NCBI RefSeq assembly: GCF_031844685.1
Contig: NZ_CP134605.1
Coordinates: 992,001 to 1,056,000 of the forward strand
Reading direction: 5' to 3'
Origin: Streptomyces sp. ITFR-21
GTDB taxonomy: Bacteria; Actinomycetota; Actinomycetes; Streptomycetales; Streptomycetaceae
DNA length: 64,000 bases
Shown piece by piece: positions 53,180 through 62,385 of the stretch (position 1 is its first letter; each line of letters begins with the position of its first letter). The notes below the pieces were generated by a model, which had not been told where the DNA came from, did no database searches, and saw only the letters and a program-made list of their open reading frames with translations. The translations under genes were made by a program, and so were the position numbers.

Positions 53180-54637
53180 CTACTTCTTGCGGCCGCGCTT
53201 CTCCCGCACCCGCACCGACACCTGGATCGGGGTGCCCGCGAAGCCGAACTCCTCGCGCAGTCGGCGCTCCACAAAGCGCCGGTAGCCGGCCTCCAGGAAC
53301 CCCGAGGCGAAGAGCACGAACCGGGGCGGCCTGGTGCCCGCCTGGGTGCCGAACAGGATGCGGGGCTGCTTGCCGCCGCGGATCGGGTGCGGGTGGCCGG
53401 CGACCAGTTCGCCGAGGAAGGCGTTGAGCCGCCCGGTGGGCACCCGGGTCTCCCAGCCCTCCAGCGCGGTCTCGATGGCCGGTACCAGCTTCTCCATGTG
53501 CCGGCCCGTACGGGCGGAGACGTTGACCCGGGGGGCCCACTGCACCTGGACCAGATCGCGCTCGATCTCCCGCTCCAGGTAGTAGCGGCGCTCCTCGTCG
53601 AGCAGGTCCCACTTGTTGTAGGCGATGACCACCGCCCGGCCCGCCTCGACGGCCATGGTGATGATCCGGGTGTCCTGCTCGGCCAGCGTCTCGCTGCCGT
53701 CGATCAGGATGACCGCGACCTCCGCCTTCTCCAGCGCCGCCGCGGTTCGCAGCGAGGCGTAGTAGTCGGCGCCCTCGGCCAGGTGCACGCGGCGGCGGAT
53801 GCCCGCGGTGTCGATGAACTTCCAGGTGACGCCGCCGAGTTCGATCAGCTCGTCCACCGGGTCCCGGGTGGTGCCGGCCACCTTGTCGACCACCACCCGC
53901 TCCTGGCCGGCGACCCTGTTCAGCAGGGACGACTTGCCGACGTTGGGACGGCCGATCAGCGCGATACGGCGCGGGCCGCCGGTCACCTCGCCGAAGGTCA
54001 TCGCCGGCGCCTCGGGCAGCGCCTCGATGACGGCGTCCAGCAGGTCGCCGGTGCCGCGGCCGTGCAGCGAGGAGACCGGGTAGGGCTCACCGAGGCCGAG
54101 GTTCCACAGCGCGGCGGCGTCCGCCTCGCCCGCGGGGCCGTCCACCTTGTTGGCCGCCAGCACGACGGGCTTGCCGGCCCGGCGAAGCAGCCTGACCACG
54201 GCCTGGTCGGTGTCGGTGGCGCCGACCGTGGAGTCCACCACGAAGACCACCGCGTCGGCGGCGTCGATGGCGAACTCGGCCTGCGCGGCAACCGAGGCGT
54301 CGATGCCGAGGACGTCCTGCTCCCAGCCGCCGGTGTCCACGATCTTGAAGCGGCGGCCGTTCCAGTTGGCCTCGTACGTCACCCGGTCGCGGGTGACACC
54401 GGGGCGGTCCTCCACGACGGCCTCGCGGCGGCCGATGATCCGGTTCACCAGGGTCGACTTGCCGACGTTCGGCCGGCCGACGACGGCCAGCACCGGCAGC
54501 GGTCCCCGGTTCGCCTCGGCGAGGTCGCCGGCCACCTCGTCCAGGTCGAGGCCCTCTTCCGCGGCGAGCTCCATGAACTCGGCGTATTCGGCGTCGTCGA
54601 GGGCGCCGATGCCGCCGTGCTCGTCGTGCTGGTCCAT
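53180..54637 (-). CDS. der: Ribosome-assembly GTPase Der (EngA), 485 aa
   Basis: This is a double-GTPase needed for 50S ribosomal subunit maturation. Two P-loops, GRPNVGKST near residue 54 and GRPNVGKSS near 230, each have switch and NKxD motifs ([17 protein letters not shown]), and a C-terminal KH-like domain follows ([25 protein letters not shown] to the end EKRGRKK). The N-terminal 50 acidic residues ([28 protein letters not shown]) are an actinobacterial extension. The ATG at 54637 follows GGAGAG. It is downstream of plsC, separated by a tandem repeat region. Confidence 0.96.
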   Translation of the reverse strand: MDQHDEHGGIGALDDAEYAEFMELAAEEGLDLDEVAGDLAEANRGPLPVLAVVGRPNVGKSTLVNRIIGRREAVVEDRPGVTRDRVTYEANWNGRRFKIVDTGGWEQDVLGIDASVAAQAEFAIDAADAVVFVVDSTVGATDTDQAVVRLLRRAGKPVVLAANKVDGPAGEADAAALWNLGLGEPYPVSSLHGRGTGDLLDAVIEALPEAPAMTFGEVTGGPRRIALIGRPNVGKSSLLNRVAGQERVVVDKVAGTTRDPVDELIELGGVTWKFIDTAGIRRRVHLAEGADYYASLRTAAALEKAEVAVILIDGSETLAEQDTRIITMAVEAGRAVVIAYNKWDLLDEERRYYLEREIERDLVQVQWAPRVNVSARTGRHMEKLVPAIETALEGWETRVPTGRLNAFLGELVAGHPHPIRGGKQPRILFGTQAGTRPPRFVLFASGFLEAGYRRFVERRLREEFGFAGTPIQVSVRVREKRGRKK

Positions 54638-54712
54638 GAGGTCTCTCCGTCGTTCGACAGTGGTGGCAGCCGCGATCAGGGTGGCGGCGACCGGTCCGGT
54701 TCCGCGGTTCCA

Positions 54713-54836
54713 CGGCGGCCGGTGGGGTTCGGCGACCGCCGTGGTGCGGCGGCCGGTGGGGTTCGGCAACCGCCGTGGTGCGGCGGCCGGAGGGGTTCGG
54801 CAACCGCCGTGGTGCGGCGGCCGGAGGGTTCAGCGG
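54713..54836. repeat. 34-base tandem repeat between plsC and der
   Basis: Three near-identical 34-base copies (54713-54746, 54747-54780, 54781-54814) are followed by a partial fourth. The unit contains CGGCGGCCGG and TTCGGC and ends CCGCCGTGGTG, with single substitutions between copies. The array ends at the plsC stop and lies within the plsC-der intergenic gap, so it would be transcribed. Copy number may vary between strains. Confidence 0.8.
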
Positions 54837-54837
54837 T

Positions 54838-55494
54838 TCAGCGGCCGGTGGCCCGCTTCGCCTCGGCCAGGTGGGCGGTCAGCCGCTCCTGGATGCGTAC
54901 GGTGGCGGCGTCCAGCGCGCTGCGGGTCCGCCGCCCGCTGCCGTCGCCCGCCTCGAAGGGCTCGCCGAAGACGACGTCGATACGGGCCCCCAGCGGGGGC
55001 AGCGCGCCGACCACCCGGCCCCTGCGGGCGCTGCCGAGCACGGCCACCGGGACGACGGGCGCGCCGGAGCGCACCGCGAAATACGCCAGGCCGGCCCGCA
55101 GTCGGGCGAAGTCGCCGTCGCCGCGGGTGCCCTCGGGGAATATGCCGAGGACGCCGCCGCGCTCCAGGACGCCCAGCGCGTTGGCGATGGCGGTGCGGTC
55201 CACGCTCTCCCGGTCGATCTCGATCTGGCCGATCGAGCGCAGGAACGGGTCGAGCGGGCCGACGAACGCCTGCTTCTTGACCAGGAAGTGGATCGGACGC
55301 GGGGTGGTGCCGATCAGCATCGGGCCGTCGACGTTGTGGCTGTGGTTGCCGGCCAGGATGACCGGGCCCTGGCCGGGGACCCGCCAGGCGCCGAGCACCC
55401 GGGGCCGCCACAGGCCGTTCATCAGGCCGATGCCGATGCCGCGGGCGACGGCCGCGCCGCGCGGGCCGGGCGGCGGGGCGAGCAGAGAGGTCAC
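54838..55494 (-). CDS. plsC: 1-acyl-sn-glycerol-3-phosphate acyltransferase, 218 aa
   Basis: This enzyme makes phosphatidic acid from lysophosphatidic acid and acyl-CoA or acyl-ACP. The HX4D motif His51-Asp56 is in AGNHSHNVDGPM, and the substrate-binding FPEGTR is near residue 119. VVPVAVLGS follows, and the sequence ends LTAHLAEAKRATGR. The GTG start at 55494 overlaps the cmk stop by four bases (GTGA), so it is translationally coupled. The order cmk-plsC-der is typical of actinobacteria. Confidence 0.94.
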   Translation of the reverse strand: MTSLLAPPPGPRGAAVARGIGIGLMNGLWRPRVLGAWRVPGQGPVILAGNHSHNVDGPMLIGTTPRPIHFLVKKQAFVGPLDPFLRSIGQIEIDRESVDRTAIANALGVLERGGVLGIFPEGTRGDGDFARLRAGLAYFAVRSGAPVVPVAVLGSARRGRVVGALPPLGARIDVVFGEPFEAGDGSGRRTRSALDAATVRIQERLTAHLAEAKRATGR

Positions 55495-56186
55495 CGGGCC
55501 GCCCGCTTCTCCTCGACCAGCGTCACGACCCGCTCGACGACCTGCTCCAGGCCGAGCTCGGTGGTGTCGACCTCGATCGCGTCGTCGGCCTTGGCCAGCG
55601 GGGAGGTCGTGCGGCCGGAGTCGGCGGCGTCCCGCCGGATCAGCGCGGCCTGGGTGGCGGCGACGCTGAGCGCGCCGTTCAGCTCGCCGCTGCGGCGGGC
55701 CGCGCGGGCCTCGGCGGAGGCGGTGAGGAAGATCTTGACGGTCGCGGCGGGCAGGACCGTGGTGCCGATGTCGCGGCCCTCCACGACGATCCCGGCCGGC
55801 GCGGCGGCGGCCGTCGCGCGCTGGTAGGCGACCAGCCTGGCCCGTACCTCGGGCACCGCGCTGACCGCGCTGACCGCGTCGGTGACCTCCTGCGAGCGGA
55901 TCGGGCCGGAGGCGTCGAGGCCGTCCACGCTGATCGCGGGGCCGCCGGGGTCGGTGCCGGAGACGATGGACGGCTTGTCGACGGCGTCGGCCACCGCCAC
56001 CGGGTCGTTCACGTCGACGCCGTTGCTGAGCATCCACCAGGTGATCGCCCGGTACTGGGCGCCGGTGTCAAGGTAGCTCAGCCCGAGCCTGACGGCGACC
56101 GCCCTGGACGTGCTGGACTTACCCGTGCCGGAGGGGCCGTCGATGGCGACGATCACCGGGTGCGCCGGACTCACCGGATTCTCCAC
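55491..56186 (-). CDS. cmk: (d)CMP kinase, 231 aa
   Basis: Cytidylate kinase converts CMP and dCMP to the diphosphates with ATP. The P-loop is GPSGTGKSS at residues 17-25, followed by the CMP-binding LGLSYLDTGAQYRAITWWMLSNGV, EGRDIGTTVLPAATVKIFLTAS and AALIRRDAADSGRTTSPLAKADDA, the latter carrying the arginines of the lid and substrate site. The GTG at 56186 gives VENPVSPAHPVIVAIDG after an AGGAAGG. The tyrA gene is upstream with a 267-base gap and plsC overlaps its end. Confidence 0.95.
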   Translation of the reverse strand: MENPVSPAHPVIVAIDGPSGTGKSSTSRAVAVRLGLSYLDTGAQYRAITWWMLSNGVDVNDPVAVADAVDKPSIVSGTDPGGPAISVDGLDASGPIRSQEVTDAVSAVSAVPEVRARLVAYQRATAAAAPAGIVVEGRDIGTTVLPAATVKIFLTASAEARAARRSGELNGALSVAATQAALIRRDAADSGRTTSPLAKADDAIEVDTTELGLEQVVERVVTLVEEKRAAR

Positions 56187-56453
56187 AGGGCTGGACCTTC
56201 CTCGTGCACGTCGTTCGGGGGGCTGGCCTACCCGGCGCGGACCGGCTGCCATCCCTCAAGGTTACCGGCCGTGCGGGGGACGCCGTGCCACGGGTTTTCG
56301 CATCCTGTCCGATCCTTCACAGGGCCCGCGCACGGCGGCGCGGACGCGCTCTGTCGGCGGAGCGCCGGCCGTGCGCCCCGGCTGCCCGCGCGACGTCCGC
56401 TTCCCCCGCCTCCCCCGCTTTCCCCGCCGCTTGCGCCGCTTCCCCCGCCTGCG

Positions 56454-57539
56454 CTACTTCCGCAGCGCCCAGCCGCGCCGCCGCAGTTCCGCCGCCAGCC
56501 GCGGAGCCGTCCGCGGCTCGACCATGAGCTGGACCAGGCCCGCCTGCTGGCCGGTCGAGTGCTCGATCCGGACGTCCTCGATGTTGACGCCGGCCGCGCC
56601 GGCGTCGGCGAACAGCCGGGCGAGCTCGCCGGGCTGGTCGCCGATGAGGACGGCGAGGACCTCGTAGGACGTGGCGGCGGTGCCGTGCTTGCCGGGGACC
56701 TTGGCACGGCCGCTGTTTCCGCGCCGCAGGAGGTCCTCGATGCCGGCCGCGCCGGCCCGCCGCTTGTCGTCGTCGGCGCTCTGCAGGGCGCGCAGCGCGC
56801 TGACGGTCTCGGTGAGGTCGGCGGCGAGGTCGGCGAGCACGTCGGCGACCGGGCCGGGGTTGGCTGCGAGGATGTCCATCCACATGCCGGGCTGCGACCC
56901 GGCGATTCTGGTGACATCGAGGATGCCCTGCCCGCAGAGCCGTACGGCGGCCTCCTCGGCGTGCTCCAGCCGGGCGGCGACCATGCTGGAGACCAGCTGC
57001 GGGGTGTGCGAGACGAGGGCGACCGCCCGGTCGTGCGCGTCGGCGTCCATCACCACGGGGACGGCTCGGCACAGGGCGACCAGTTCCAGTGCGAGGTTGA
57101 GCACCTCGGTGTCGGTGGCCGCGGTGGGGGTGAGCACCCAGGGGCGGCCCTCGAAGAGGTCGGCGGTGGCGGCCAGCGGGCCGGAGCGCTCCCGGCCGGC
57201 CATCGGGTGGGTGCCGAGGTAGTGGCTGAGGTCGCAGCCGAGGGCTTCCAGGTCGCGCCGCGGACCGCCCTTGACGCTGGCCACGTCCAGGTAGCCGCGG
57301 CCCAGGCCGCGGGCGACGGCGTCGGCGAGGGTGGCGGCGACGTGGGCCGGCGGCACCGCGACGATCACCAGGTCGACGGGTTCCGCGGGGCTGCCCGCGG
57401 TGCCGGCGCCGAGGGCGGCGGCGGTACGGGCGGCGGACTCGTCGCGGTCGGTCAGGTGCACGTCGATGCCGCGGGCGGTGAGCGCGAGGGCCGCTGAGGT
57501 GCCCATCAGCCCGGTTCCGATGACGAGCGCGGTCCTCAC
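56454..57539 (-). CDS. tyrA: Prephenate dehydrogenase, 361 aa
   Basis: Prephenate is oxidatively decarboxylated to 4-hydroxyphenylpyruvate for tyrosine synthesis. The NAD motif GTGLMGTSAALALTARG is at residues 8-24, followed by SVKGGPRRDLEALG, the catalytic histidine in THPMAGRERSGP and VVMDADAHDRAVALVSHTPQLVSSMVAA. The last 75 residues form an ACT domain (AVLIGDQPGELARLFADAGAAGVNIEDVRIEH), which usually binds tyrosine for feedback inhibition. GAGGA is 8 bases before the GTG at 57539. It heads the tyrA-cmk-plsC-der run. Confidence 0.94.
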   Translation of the reverse strand: MRTALVIGTGLMGTSAALALTARGIDVHLTDRDESAARTAAALGAGTAGSPAEPVDLVIVAVPPAHVAATLADAVARGLGRGYLDVASVKGGPRRDLEALGCDLSHYLGTHPMAGRERSGPLAATADLFEGRPWVLTPTAATDTEVLNLALELVALCRAVPVVMDADAHDRAVALVSHTPQLVSSMVAARLEHAEEAAVRLCGQGILDVTRIAGSQPGMWMDILAANPGPVADVLADLAADLTETVSALRALQSADDDKRRAGAAGIEDLLRRGNSGRAKVPGKHGTAATSYEVLAVLIGDQPGELARLFADAGAAGVNIEDVRIEHSTGQQAGLVQLMVEPRTAPRLAAELRRRGWALRK

Positions 57540-57850
57540 CTTGGCGGTCCTCACTGAGCGGGTCGCACCGGGACGGGGACCGCACCGGTGTCTGACGCCC
57601 CAGGGTAGTGAAACGCCGCGGTGCACCGGGCCGGGGCCCGCAGGGCGAGACGGCGGCGGCCTCCGTGTGCGGTCGGCGGCCGTGTGACCGGGCGCCGCCC
57701 CGCAAGCCGGCCGGCGCCCGCCCCCGCCGACGGCCCGGCGGCCCTGTTGCCGCTCCCCGGGCCCCCGGGCGCCCCACCGGACCCGTCGCTCCCGCGAGCG
57801 GCCCCCCGCACCCCCTGAAGCAGGGAAATCCCGGCGCCCGGTGATGCGGT
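57540..57850. other. Divergent intergenic region between tyrA and the nucleotidyltransferase gene (311 bp)
   Basis: The region carries promoters for both directions, but no clear -35/-10 pair is seen. It holds Arg/Pro-rich false frames and no repeat or hairpin worth naming. Confidence 0.45.
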
Positions 57851-58585
57851 GTGACGATAATCGCCGTCATGCGCGACTCGCCGGGCTCGCTGGGCCACGC
57901 CCTTGTCAGGGATCACACGGTCTACGCCTGCGTCATGGGTTCCCGGGCCTTCGGACTGGCCACGGACGCGAGCGACACCGACCGGCGCGGGGTGTACGTG
58001 GCGCCGACACCGCTGTTCTGGCGGTTCGAGAAGCCACCGACACATGTCTCGGGACCACTGGACGAGCAGTTCTCCTGGGAGGTGGAGCGCTTCTGCTCAC
58101 TGGCGCTGCGGGCCAACCCCGGCCTGCTGGAGTGCCTGCACTCCCCGCTGGTCGAGCACGCCGACCCGACCGGCCGCGAGCTGCTGGACCTGCGCGGCGC
58201 CTTCCTGTCCCGCCGGGCCGACGCCGCCTTCCGCGGGTACGCCGCCCAGCAGCTGGCCCGGCTGGAGGCCGATCTGCGGCACCGCGGCGAGCCCCGCTGG
58301 AAGCACGCGGTCCATTTGCTGCGGCTCATGATCAGCTGCCGCGACCTGCTGCGCACCGGCCGGCTGGACATCGACGTGGGCGAGCACCGCGACCGGCTGC
58401 TCGCGGTGCGGCGCGGGGAGTTCTCCTGGGAGGAGGTGCGGGCCTGGAGCCGGGCCCTCCACGAGGAGTGCGACACGGCCCTGGCCCGTAGCCCGCTGCC
58501 GGCCGAGCCGGACCACGCCCGGGTCGAGGACTTCCTGCTGCGCGTCCGCCGCGCCTCCGCCGCACTCCCCGTCTCCAGCGGTTAG
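57851..58585 (+). CDS. RlaP-like nucleotidyltransferase, 244 aa
   Basis: This DNA-polymerase-beta-superfamily nucleotidyltransferase has the signature MGSRAFGLATDASDTDRRGVYVAP, with the two aspartates that bind metal, then WEVERFCSLALRANPGLLECLHSP and a helical C-terminus. It matches the RlaP/DUF10127-type family that is linked in other bacteria to RNA ligase-based repair. No RNA ligase gene is nearby. The GTG at 57851 or ATG at 57869 could be the start. It ends overlapping the convergent rluB gene by four bases. Confidence 0.85.
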   Translation: MTIIAVMRDSPGSLGHALVRDHTVYACVMGSRAFGLATDASDTDRRGVYVAPTPLFWRFEKPPTHVSGPLDEQFSWEVERFCSLALRANPGLLECLHSPLVEHADPTGRELLDLRGAFLSRRADAAFRGYAAQQLARLEADLRHRGEPRWKHAVHLLRLMISCRDLLRTGRLDIDVGEHRDRLLAVRRGEFSWEEVRAWSRALHEECDTALARSPLPAEPDHARVEDFLLRVRRASAALPVSSG

Positions 58586-59751
58586 AGGTCGACCTCGCGC
58601 ATCAGCATGCCGACCTCGGTGTTGGTCAGCCGCCGCAGCCAGCCGGACTTCTGGTCGCCTAGCGGGATCGGGCCGAAGCTGGTGCGGACGAGTTTGTCGA
58701 CCGGGAAGCCGGCTTCGGACAGCATGCGCCGCACGATGTGCTTGCGGCCCTCGTGCAGGGTGACCTCGACCAGGTAGTTCTTGCCGGTGTTCTGCACGAT
58801 GCGGAAGTGGTCGGCGCGCGCCCAGCCGTCCTCCAGCTCGATGCCGGACTTGAGCTGCTTGCCCAGGTCCCGGGGCAACGGGCCCTGGATCGCGGCCAGA
58901 TACGTCTTCTGCACGCCGTACCGCGGGTGGGTGAGCCGGTGCGCCAGCTCGCCGTGGTTGGTGAGCAGGATCAGGCCCTCGGTCTCGGTGTCCAGCCGCC
59001 CGACGTGGAAGAGCCGGGTCTCGCGGTTGGTGACGTAGTCGCCGAGGCACTGGCGGCCGTCGGGGTCCTCCATAGTGGAGACGACACCGGCCGGCTTGTT
59101 CAGCGCGAAGAACAGGTAGGTCTGGGTGGCCACGGTCAGCCCGTCGACCTTGACCTCGTCGTGGTCGGTGTCCACCCGCAGGCCCTGCTCGGTGACGACC
59201 TTCCCGTTGACCTCGACCCGGCGCTGCTCGATCAGTTCCTCGCAGGCGCGGCGCGAGCCCATGCCGGCCCTGGCCAGCACCTTCTGCAGCCGCTCGCCCT
59301 CCTGCTCGGCGCCGGGGAAGGTCTTGGGCAGGTTCGGCTTCGGCTTGCTGTGCCGCTCGCGGTTGCGCTCCTCGATCTGGGCGTCGAGTTCGCGGGGGCG
59401 GGCCGGCAGGGACCTGCCGCCGCGCTTGCCGCGGTTGCCGGGCTGGCCCTCGGTCTTGGTGCGGGGCATGCCGCCGGGCTTGTTCGCGCCGGACTGGCCG
59501 GTGGTGCCGACGTCGTAGCGGCGCTCCTCCGGGCGCGGCCGGCTCGGGCGCTCCTGGCCGGTGCCGGCGCCCGTGCCCTGGCCGGCCCGCTGCCCGGGGC
59601 CCTGGCCGCGGGCCTGATCCCGGCCGCGGCTCTGGTTCTGGCCGCGGCCCTGGCTCCCGCGCCGGTCGGAGCCGCCGGTGCCGCCGCTGCCGCCGCTGCC
59701 GCCGTCGCGGGAGTTCCGGCCGCCGCCGCTGTTCCTGTCGCTGCTTCGCAT
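58582..59751 (-). CDS. rluB: rRNA pseudouridine synthase (RluB/RsuA type) with long basic N-terminus, 389 aa
   Basis: This enzyme makes pseudouridine in 23S rRNA. An S4 RNA-binding domain (RLQKVLARAGMGSRRACEELIEQRRVEVNGKVV, about residues 153-190) precedes the catalytic domain with LNKPAGVVSTMEDP and GRLDTETEGLILLTNHG, where the aspartate near residue 253 attacks the ring. About 150 N-terminal residues are Gly/Arg/Gln/Ser-rich (RNSRDGGSGGSGG, RGRDQARGQ), a disordered RNA-binding extension common in actinobacteria. The ATG overlaps the scpB stop in TGATG, so it is coupled to scpAB. Confidence 0.93.
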   Translation of the reverse strand: MRSSDRNSGGGRNSRDGGSGGSGGTGGSDRRGSQGRGQNQSRGRDQARGQGPGQRAGQGTGAGTGQERPSRPRPEERRYDVGTTGQSGANKPGGMPRTKTEGQPGNRGKRGGRSLPARPRELDAQIEERNRERHSKPKPNLPKTFPGAEQEGERLQKVLARAGMGSRRACEELIEQRRVEVNGKVVTEQGLRVDTDHDEVKVDGLTVATQTYLFFALNKPAGVVSTMEDPDGRQCLGDYVTNRETRLFHVGRLDTETEGLILLTNHGELAHRLTHPRYGVQKTYLAAIQGPLPRDLGKQLKSGIELEDGWARADHFRIVQNTGKNYLVEVTLHEGRKHIVRRMLSEAGFPVDKLVRTSFGPIPLGDQKSGWLRRLTNTEVGMLMREVDL

Positions 59752-60464
59752 CAAGTTTCCGTAATCGAGGTGGTCACTGTCTCGTCCGGGGCGTCCGGGT
59801 CGAAGGACGGAAGCCCCTCCTGGGACTCGGCCTCGACCGCGTCGGCCTCCGGCAGGAACGGGGCGAGCTCGGGCAGCTCGTCGAGGCTGCGCAGGCCCAT
59901 ACGTTCCAGGAAGTAGTCGGTCGTCCTGTACAGGATCGCACCTGTCTCGGGTTCCGTCCCACCTTCGGCCACCAGCCCGCGCTGGAGGAGGGTGCGCATC
60001 ACCCCGTCGCAGTTCACCCCGCGCACCGCCGAGACCCGGGAGCGGCTGACCGGTTGACGGTACGCGACGACCGCCAGAGTCTCCAACGCGGCCTGGGTGA
60101 GGCGGGCGTGCTGGCCGTCGAGGACGAACTTCTCCACCGCGGGCGCGAACGCGGGGCGGGTGTAGAAGCGCCAGCCGCCGGCCACCAGCCGCAGGTCGAA
60201 GCCGCGGCCCTCGCGGGTGTAGTCGTCGGACAGCTCGCGCAGCGCCTTGGTGACGCTGCGGCGCGGGCGGTCCAGTGTCTTCGCCAGGTGCTCGGCGGTC
60301 GCGGGTTCGTCGACGACCATCAGCACCGCCTCCAGCGCGGGCTTCAGCGCCAGTCCGGCGACGGCGGCGGCGAGCAGCCCGACCGGGGCCGGGGCCGCGC
60401 CCTCCTGGTCGCCGGGTTCCAGTTCGGCGGCGGCGACTTCCGCCGGATCGGCCACCTCGGTCAT
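59751..60464 (-). CDS. scpB: Segregation and condensation protein ScpB, 237 aa
   Basis: This is a winged-helix partner of SMC/ScpA in chromosome condensation. Two winged-helix units are apparent, with ALEAVLMVVDEPATAEHLAKTLDRPRRSVTKALRELSDDY and the highly conserved LTQAALETLAVVAYRQPVSRSRVSAVRGVNCDGVMRTLLQRGLV. There are N- and C-terminal extensions rich in Ala/Glu. ATG at 60464 overlaps the scpA stop (ATGA), and AAGGAGA lies 8-14 bases upstream. It is followed by rluB with a one-base overlap. Confidence 0.95.
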   Translation of the reverse strand: MTEVADPAEVAAAELEPGDQEGAAPAPVGLLAAAVAGLALKPALEAVLMVVDEPATAEHLAKTLDRPRRSVTKALRELSDDYTREGRGFDLRLVAGGWRFYTRPAFAPAVEKFVLDGQHARLTQAALETLAVVAYRQPVSRSRVSAVRGVNCDGVMRTLLQRGLVAEGGTEPETGAILYRTTDYFLERMGLRSLDELPELAPFLPEADAVEAESQEGLPSFDPDAPDETVTTSITET

Positions 60465-61633
60465 CGCTGTTCTCCTTTCCCGGCGGGCTGCGCCGCGTTC
60501 TTCCCGCCGGACTCGCCCGGTACGGCGGGCGGCCGGTCGAATTCGTCGGTGACCAGCGGTCCTGCGGCCTCCCCGGCGGCGGCGGTCCAGCGGACCCGGA
60601 GGTCGCCGAGCGCCTCCTCCTGGTCGAGGGTGACCGCCTTTTCCCGGTAGAGTTCGAGCAGCGCCAGGAAGCGGGCGACGACGGTCAGGGTGTCGGGGGC
60701 GTCCCGGGTCAGTTCCAGGAAGCTCGCCGCGCCCAGCTCGCGCAGCAGCGCGATCACGTGCTCGGCCTGTTCCCGCACGCTCACCAGCGGCGCGTGGATG
60801 TGGTCGACGTAGACCTGCGGTCGGGGCTTGGGCTGCATCGCCTTGACCGCGAGCCGCGCGAACCGCTCGGGTCCGATACTGAGCACCACTTCGGGCAGCA
60901 GCTCGGCGTGCTGCGGTTCCAGGCCGACGGTACGCGGGTGGCGCAGGGCCTCCTGCTCCAGCCGTTCGGCGAAGATCGCGGCGATCCGTTTGTACGCCCG
61001 GTACTGGAGCAGCCGCGCGAAGAGCAGGTCGCGGGCCTCCAACAGGGCGAGGTCGGCTTCGTCCTCCACGTCGGCGGACGGCAGCAGCCGGGCCGCCTTG
61101 AGGTCGAGCAGGGTGGCGGCCACCACCAGGAACTCGGTGGTCTGGTCGAGGTCCCAGTCCGGGCCCATGGCGTGGAGGTACGCCATGAACTCGTTGGTGA
61201 CCTTGGACAGCGCGACCTCGGTGACGTCCAGCTTGTGTTGGGAGATCAGCTGGAGCAGCAGGTCGAACGGGCCCTCGAAGTTGATCAGCCGCACGGTGAA
61301 CCGGCCGCTCCCGGCCGCGGGATCCGCCGCGTCCGCCGGTCCGGCCGGGGGGCCGGTTCCGGCCTCCGCTTCGGCTTCGACCCGGAGTCCGGCCGGGGAT
61401 CCGGCCGCGGGCTCGGCCGGCGGAGCCGGTCCGGTCGGATCGTCGGGCGCCGGTGCCGGCTCGGGTGCGGGCGCGGTGGCCGGCCCGGGTGCGGGCTCGG
61501 AGGGCGGGGCCTGCGCTGCCGGGTCCCGGGCGGCCCCGGCGGGTGCCGCTTCGGCCGCGGGGACGGCGCCGCCGCGCCCGAGGCTGCGGCGGAAGCGTTC
61601 GGTGCGGCCGGGGCCGTCGGGGGTACTGGGCAT
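60461..61633 (-). CDS. scpA: Segregation and condensation protein ScpA (kleisin), 390 aa
   Basis: This kleisin bridges the heads of the SMC condensin. The core starts near residue 110 with FTVRLINFEGPFDLLLQLISQHKLDVTEVALSKVTNEFMAYL and continues TTEFLVVAATLLDLKAARLLP, PQVYVDHIHAPLVSVREQ and the C-terminal winged helix FLALLELYREKAVTLDQEEALGDLRVRW. The first 110 residues are a Pro/Ala/Glu-rich disordered extension (APAPEPAPAPD), longer than in Bacillus. The ATG at 61633 is favoured because earlier in-frame starts lie in low-complexity sequence. The end is coupled to scpB by a 4-base overlap. Confidence 0.95.
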   Translation of the reverse strand: MPSTPDGPGRTERFRRSLGRGGAVPAAEAAPAGAARDPAAQAPPSEPAPGPATAPAPEPAPAPDDPTGPAPPAEPAAGSPAGLRVEAEAEAGTGPPAGPADAADPAAGSGRFTVRLINFEGPFDLLLQLISQHKLDVTEVALSKVTNEFMAYLHAMGPDWDLDQTTEFLVVAATLLDLKAARLLPSADVEDEADLALLEARDLLFARLLQYRAYKRIAAIFAERLEQEALRHPRTVGLEPQHAELLPEVVLSIGPERFARLAVKAMQPKPRPQVYVDHIHAPLVSVREQAEHVIALLRELGAASFLELTRDAPDTLTVVARFLALLELYREKAVTLDQEEALGDLRVRWTAAAGEAAGPLVTDEFDRPPAVPGESGGKNAAQPAGKGEQR

Positions 61634-61752
61634 CGAGGTCCAAGGTGCGGGGAGGTCAGGACGGCAGGCTATCCCGCCCGGGTCCGGCGCCGGGGTGTCC
61701 CCGCGCCCGCGCGTGGCCACGACCTCAGGCGGTCCGCTCCGCGGCGCCGTCC

Positions 61753-62385
61753 TCAGCGACCGCGCAGCCGGCGGACGAGGATGCTGGCGTCGCCGCGTGA
61801 CTCCAGGTCGGCGAGGACGACGGCGACGGCCTCGCGGACGATCCGGCCGCGGTCGATGGCCAGGCCGTGCTCGCCGCGCAGTACGAGGCGGGCGTGCTCC
61901 AGGTCCATCAACTCCTCGGCGGAGACGTAGACGGTGATCTTCTCGTCGTGGCGCTCACGTCCGCTGGGGCGGCGGTTCTGCCGGGACGACTTGCGGCGGC
62001 CTCCGGCGGGGGGCTGGGCGCCCGCGCTGGCGGGGGGCGGGACCGGGCCGGGGTTCTGGGCGGGCGGCGGGAGCTGGGGGCTGACGGTGGCGGTCGCGAC
62101 GGCGCCGGCCGCCGCGGACGGGATGCCGGCCCGCTCGGCGGTGATCGGCCGGCGCGGACCGGGGGGAACGCCGGGGCCGGTGTACTCCGCGCTGTCGCGG
62201 TCCGGCGCGCCGGGCCGCGGGCCGGCCTCGCCGTCCTGCGGCCGGTCCTGCCGCTGCCCCCCGTCGCCGCCTTCCGGGGGCCGGCCGGACTGCGTCTCGG
62301 CGCCGTTGTGCTGCCGCGGCTGCGGGGCCTGGAGCGCCGCGCCCCCGGTGGTGCGGAACAGCTCGTCGGCGCCCGGCAGGCTCAC
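61753..62385 (-). CDS. Hypothetical protein with C-terminal ribbon-helix-helix-like domain, 210 aa
   Basis: The first 140 residues are Pro/Ala/Gln-rich and disordered (PQPRQHNGAETQSGRPPEG, PPAQNPGPVPPPAS). The last 65 residues (DEKITVYVSAEELMDLEHARLVLRGEHGLAIDRGRIVREAVAVVLADLE) have the strand-helix-helix layout of ribbon-helix-helix DNA-binding proteins. The GTG start overlaps the ParA stop in GTGA, so both are translated together, and a role as DNA-binding partner of the ATPase, analogous to ParG-like proteins, is plausible. Homologues occur in the same place in streptomycetes, from memory. Confidence 0.8.
   Translation of the reverse strand: MSLPGADELFRTTGGAALQAPQPRQHNGAETQSGRPPEGGDGGQRQDRPQDGEAGPRPGAPDRDSAEYTGPGVPPGPRRPITAERAGIPSAAAGAVATATVSPQLPPPAQNPGPVPPPASAGAQPPAGGRRKSSRQNRRPSGRERHDEKITVYVSAEELMDLEHARLVLRGEHGLAIDRGRIVREAVAVVLADLESRGDASILVRRLRGR

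Noticed and set aside
59751..61643. 630-codon frame joining ScpB with sequence upstream
   Set aside because: The upstream part is opposite-frame sequence of scpA; ScpB starts at 60464 with a ribosome binding site and scpA overlaps it by four bases.
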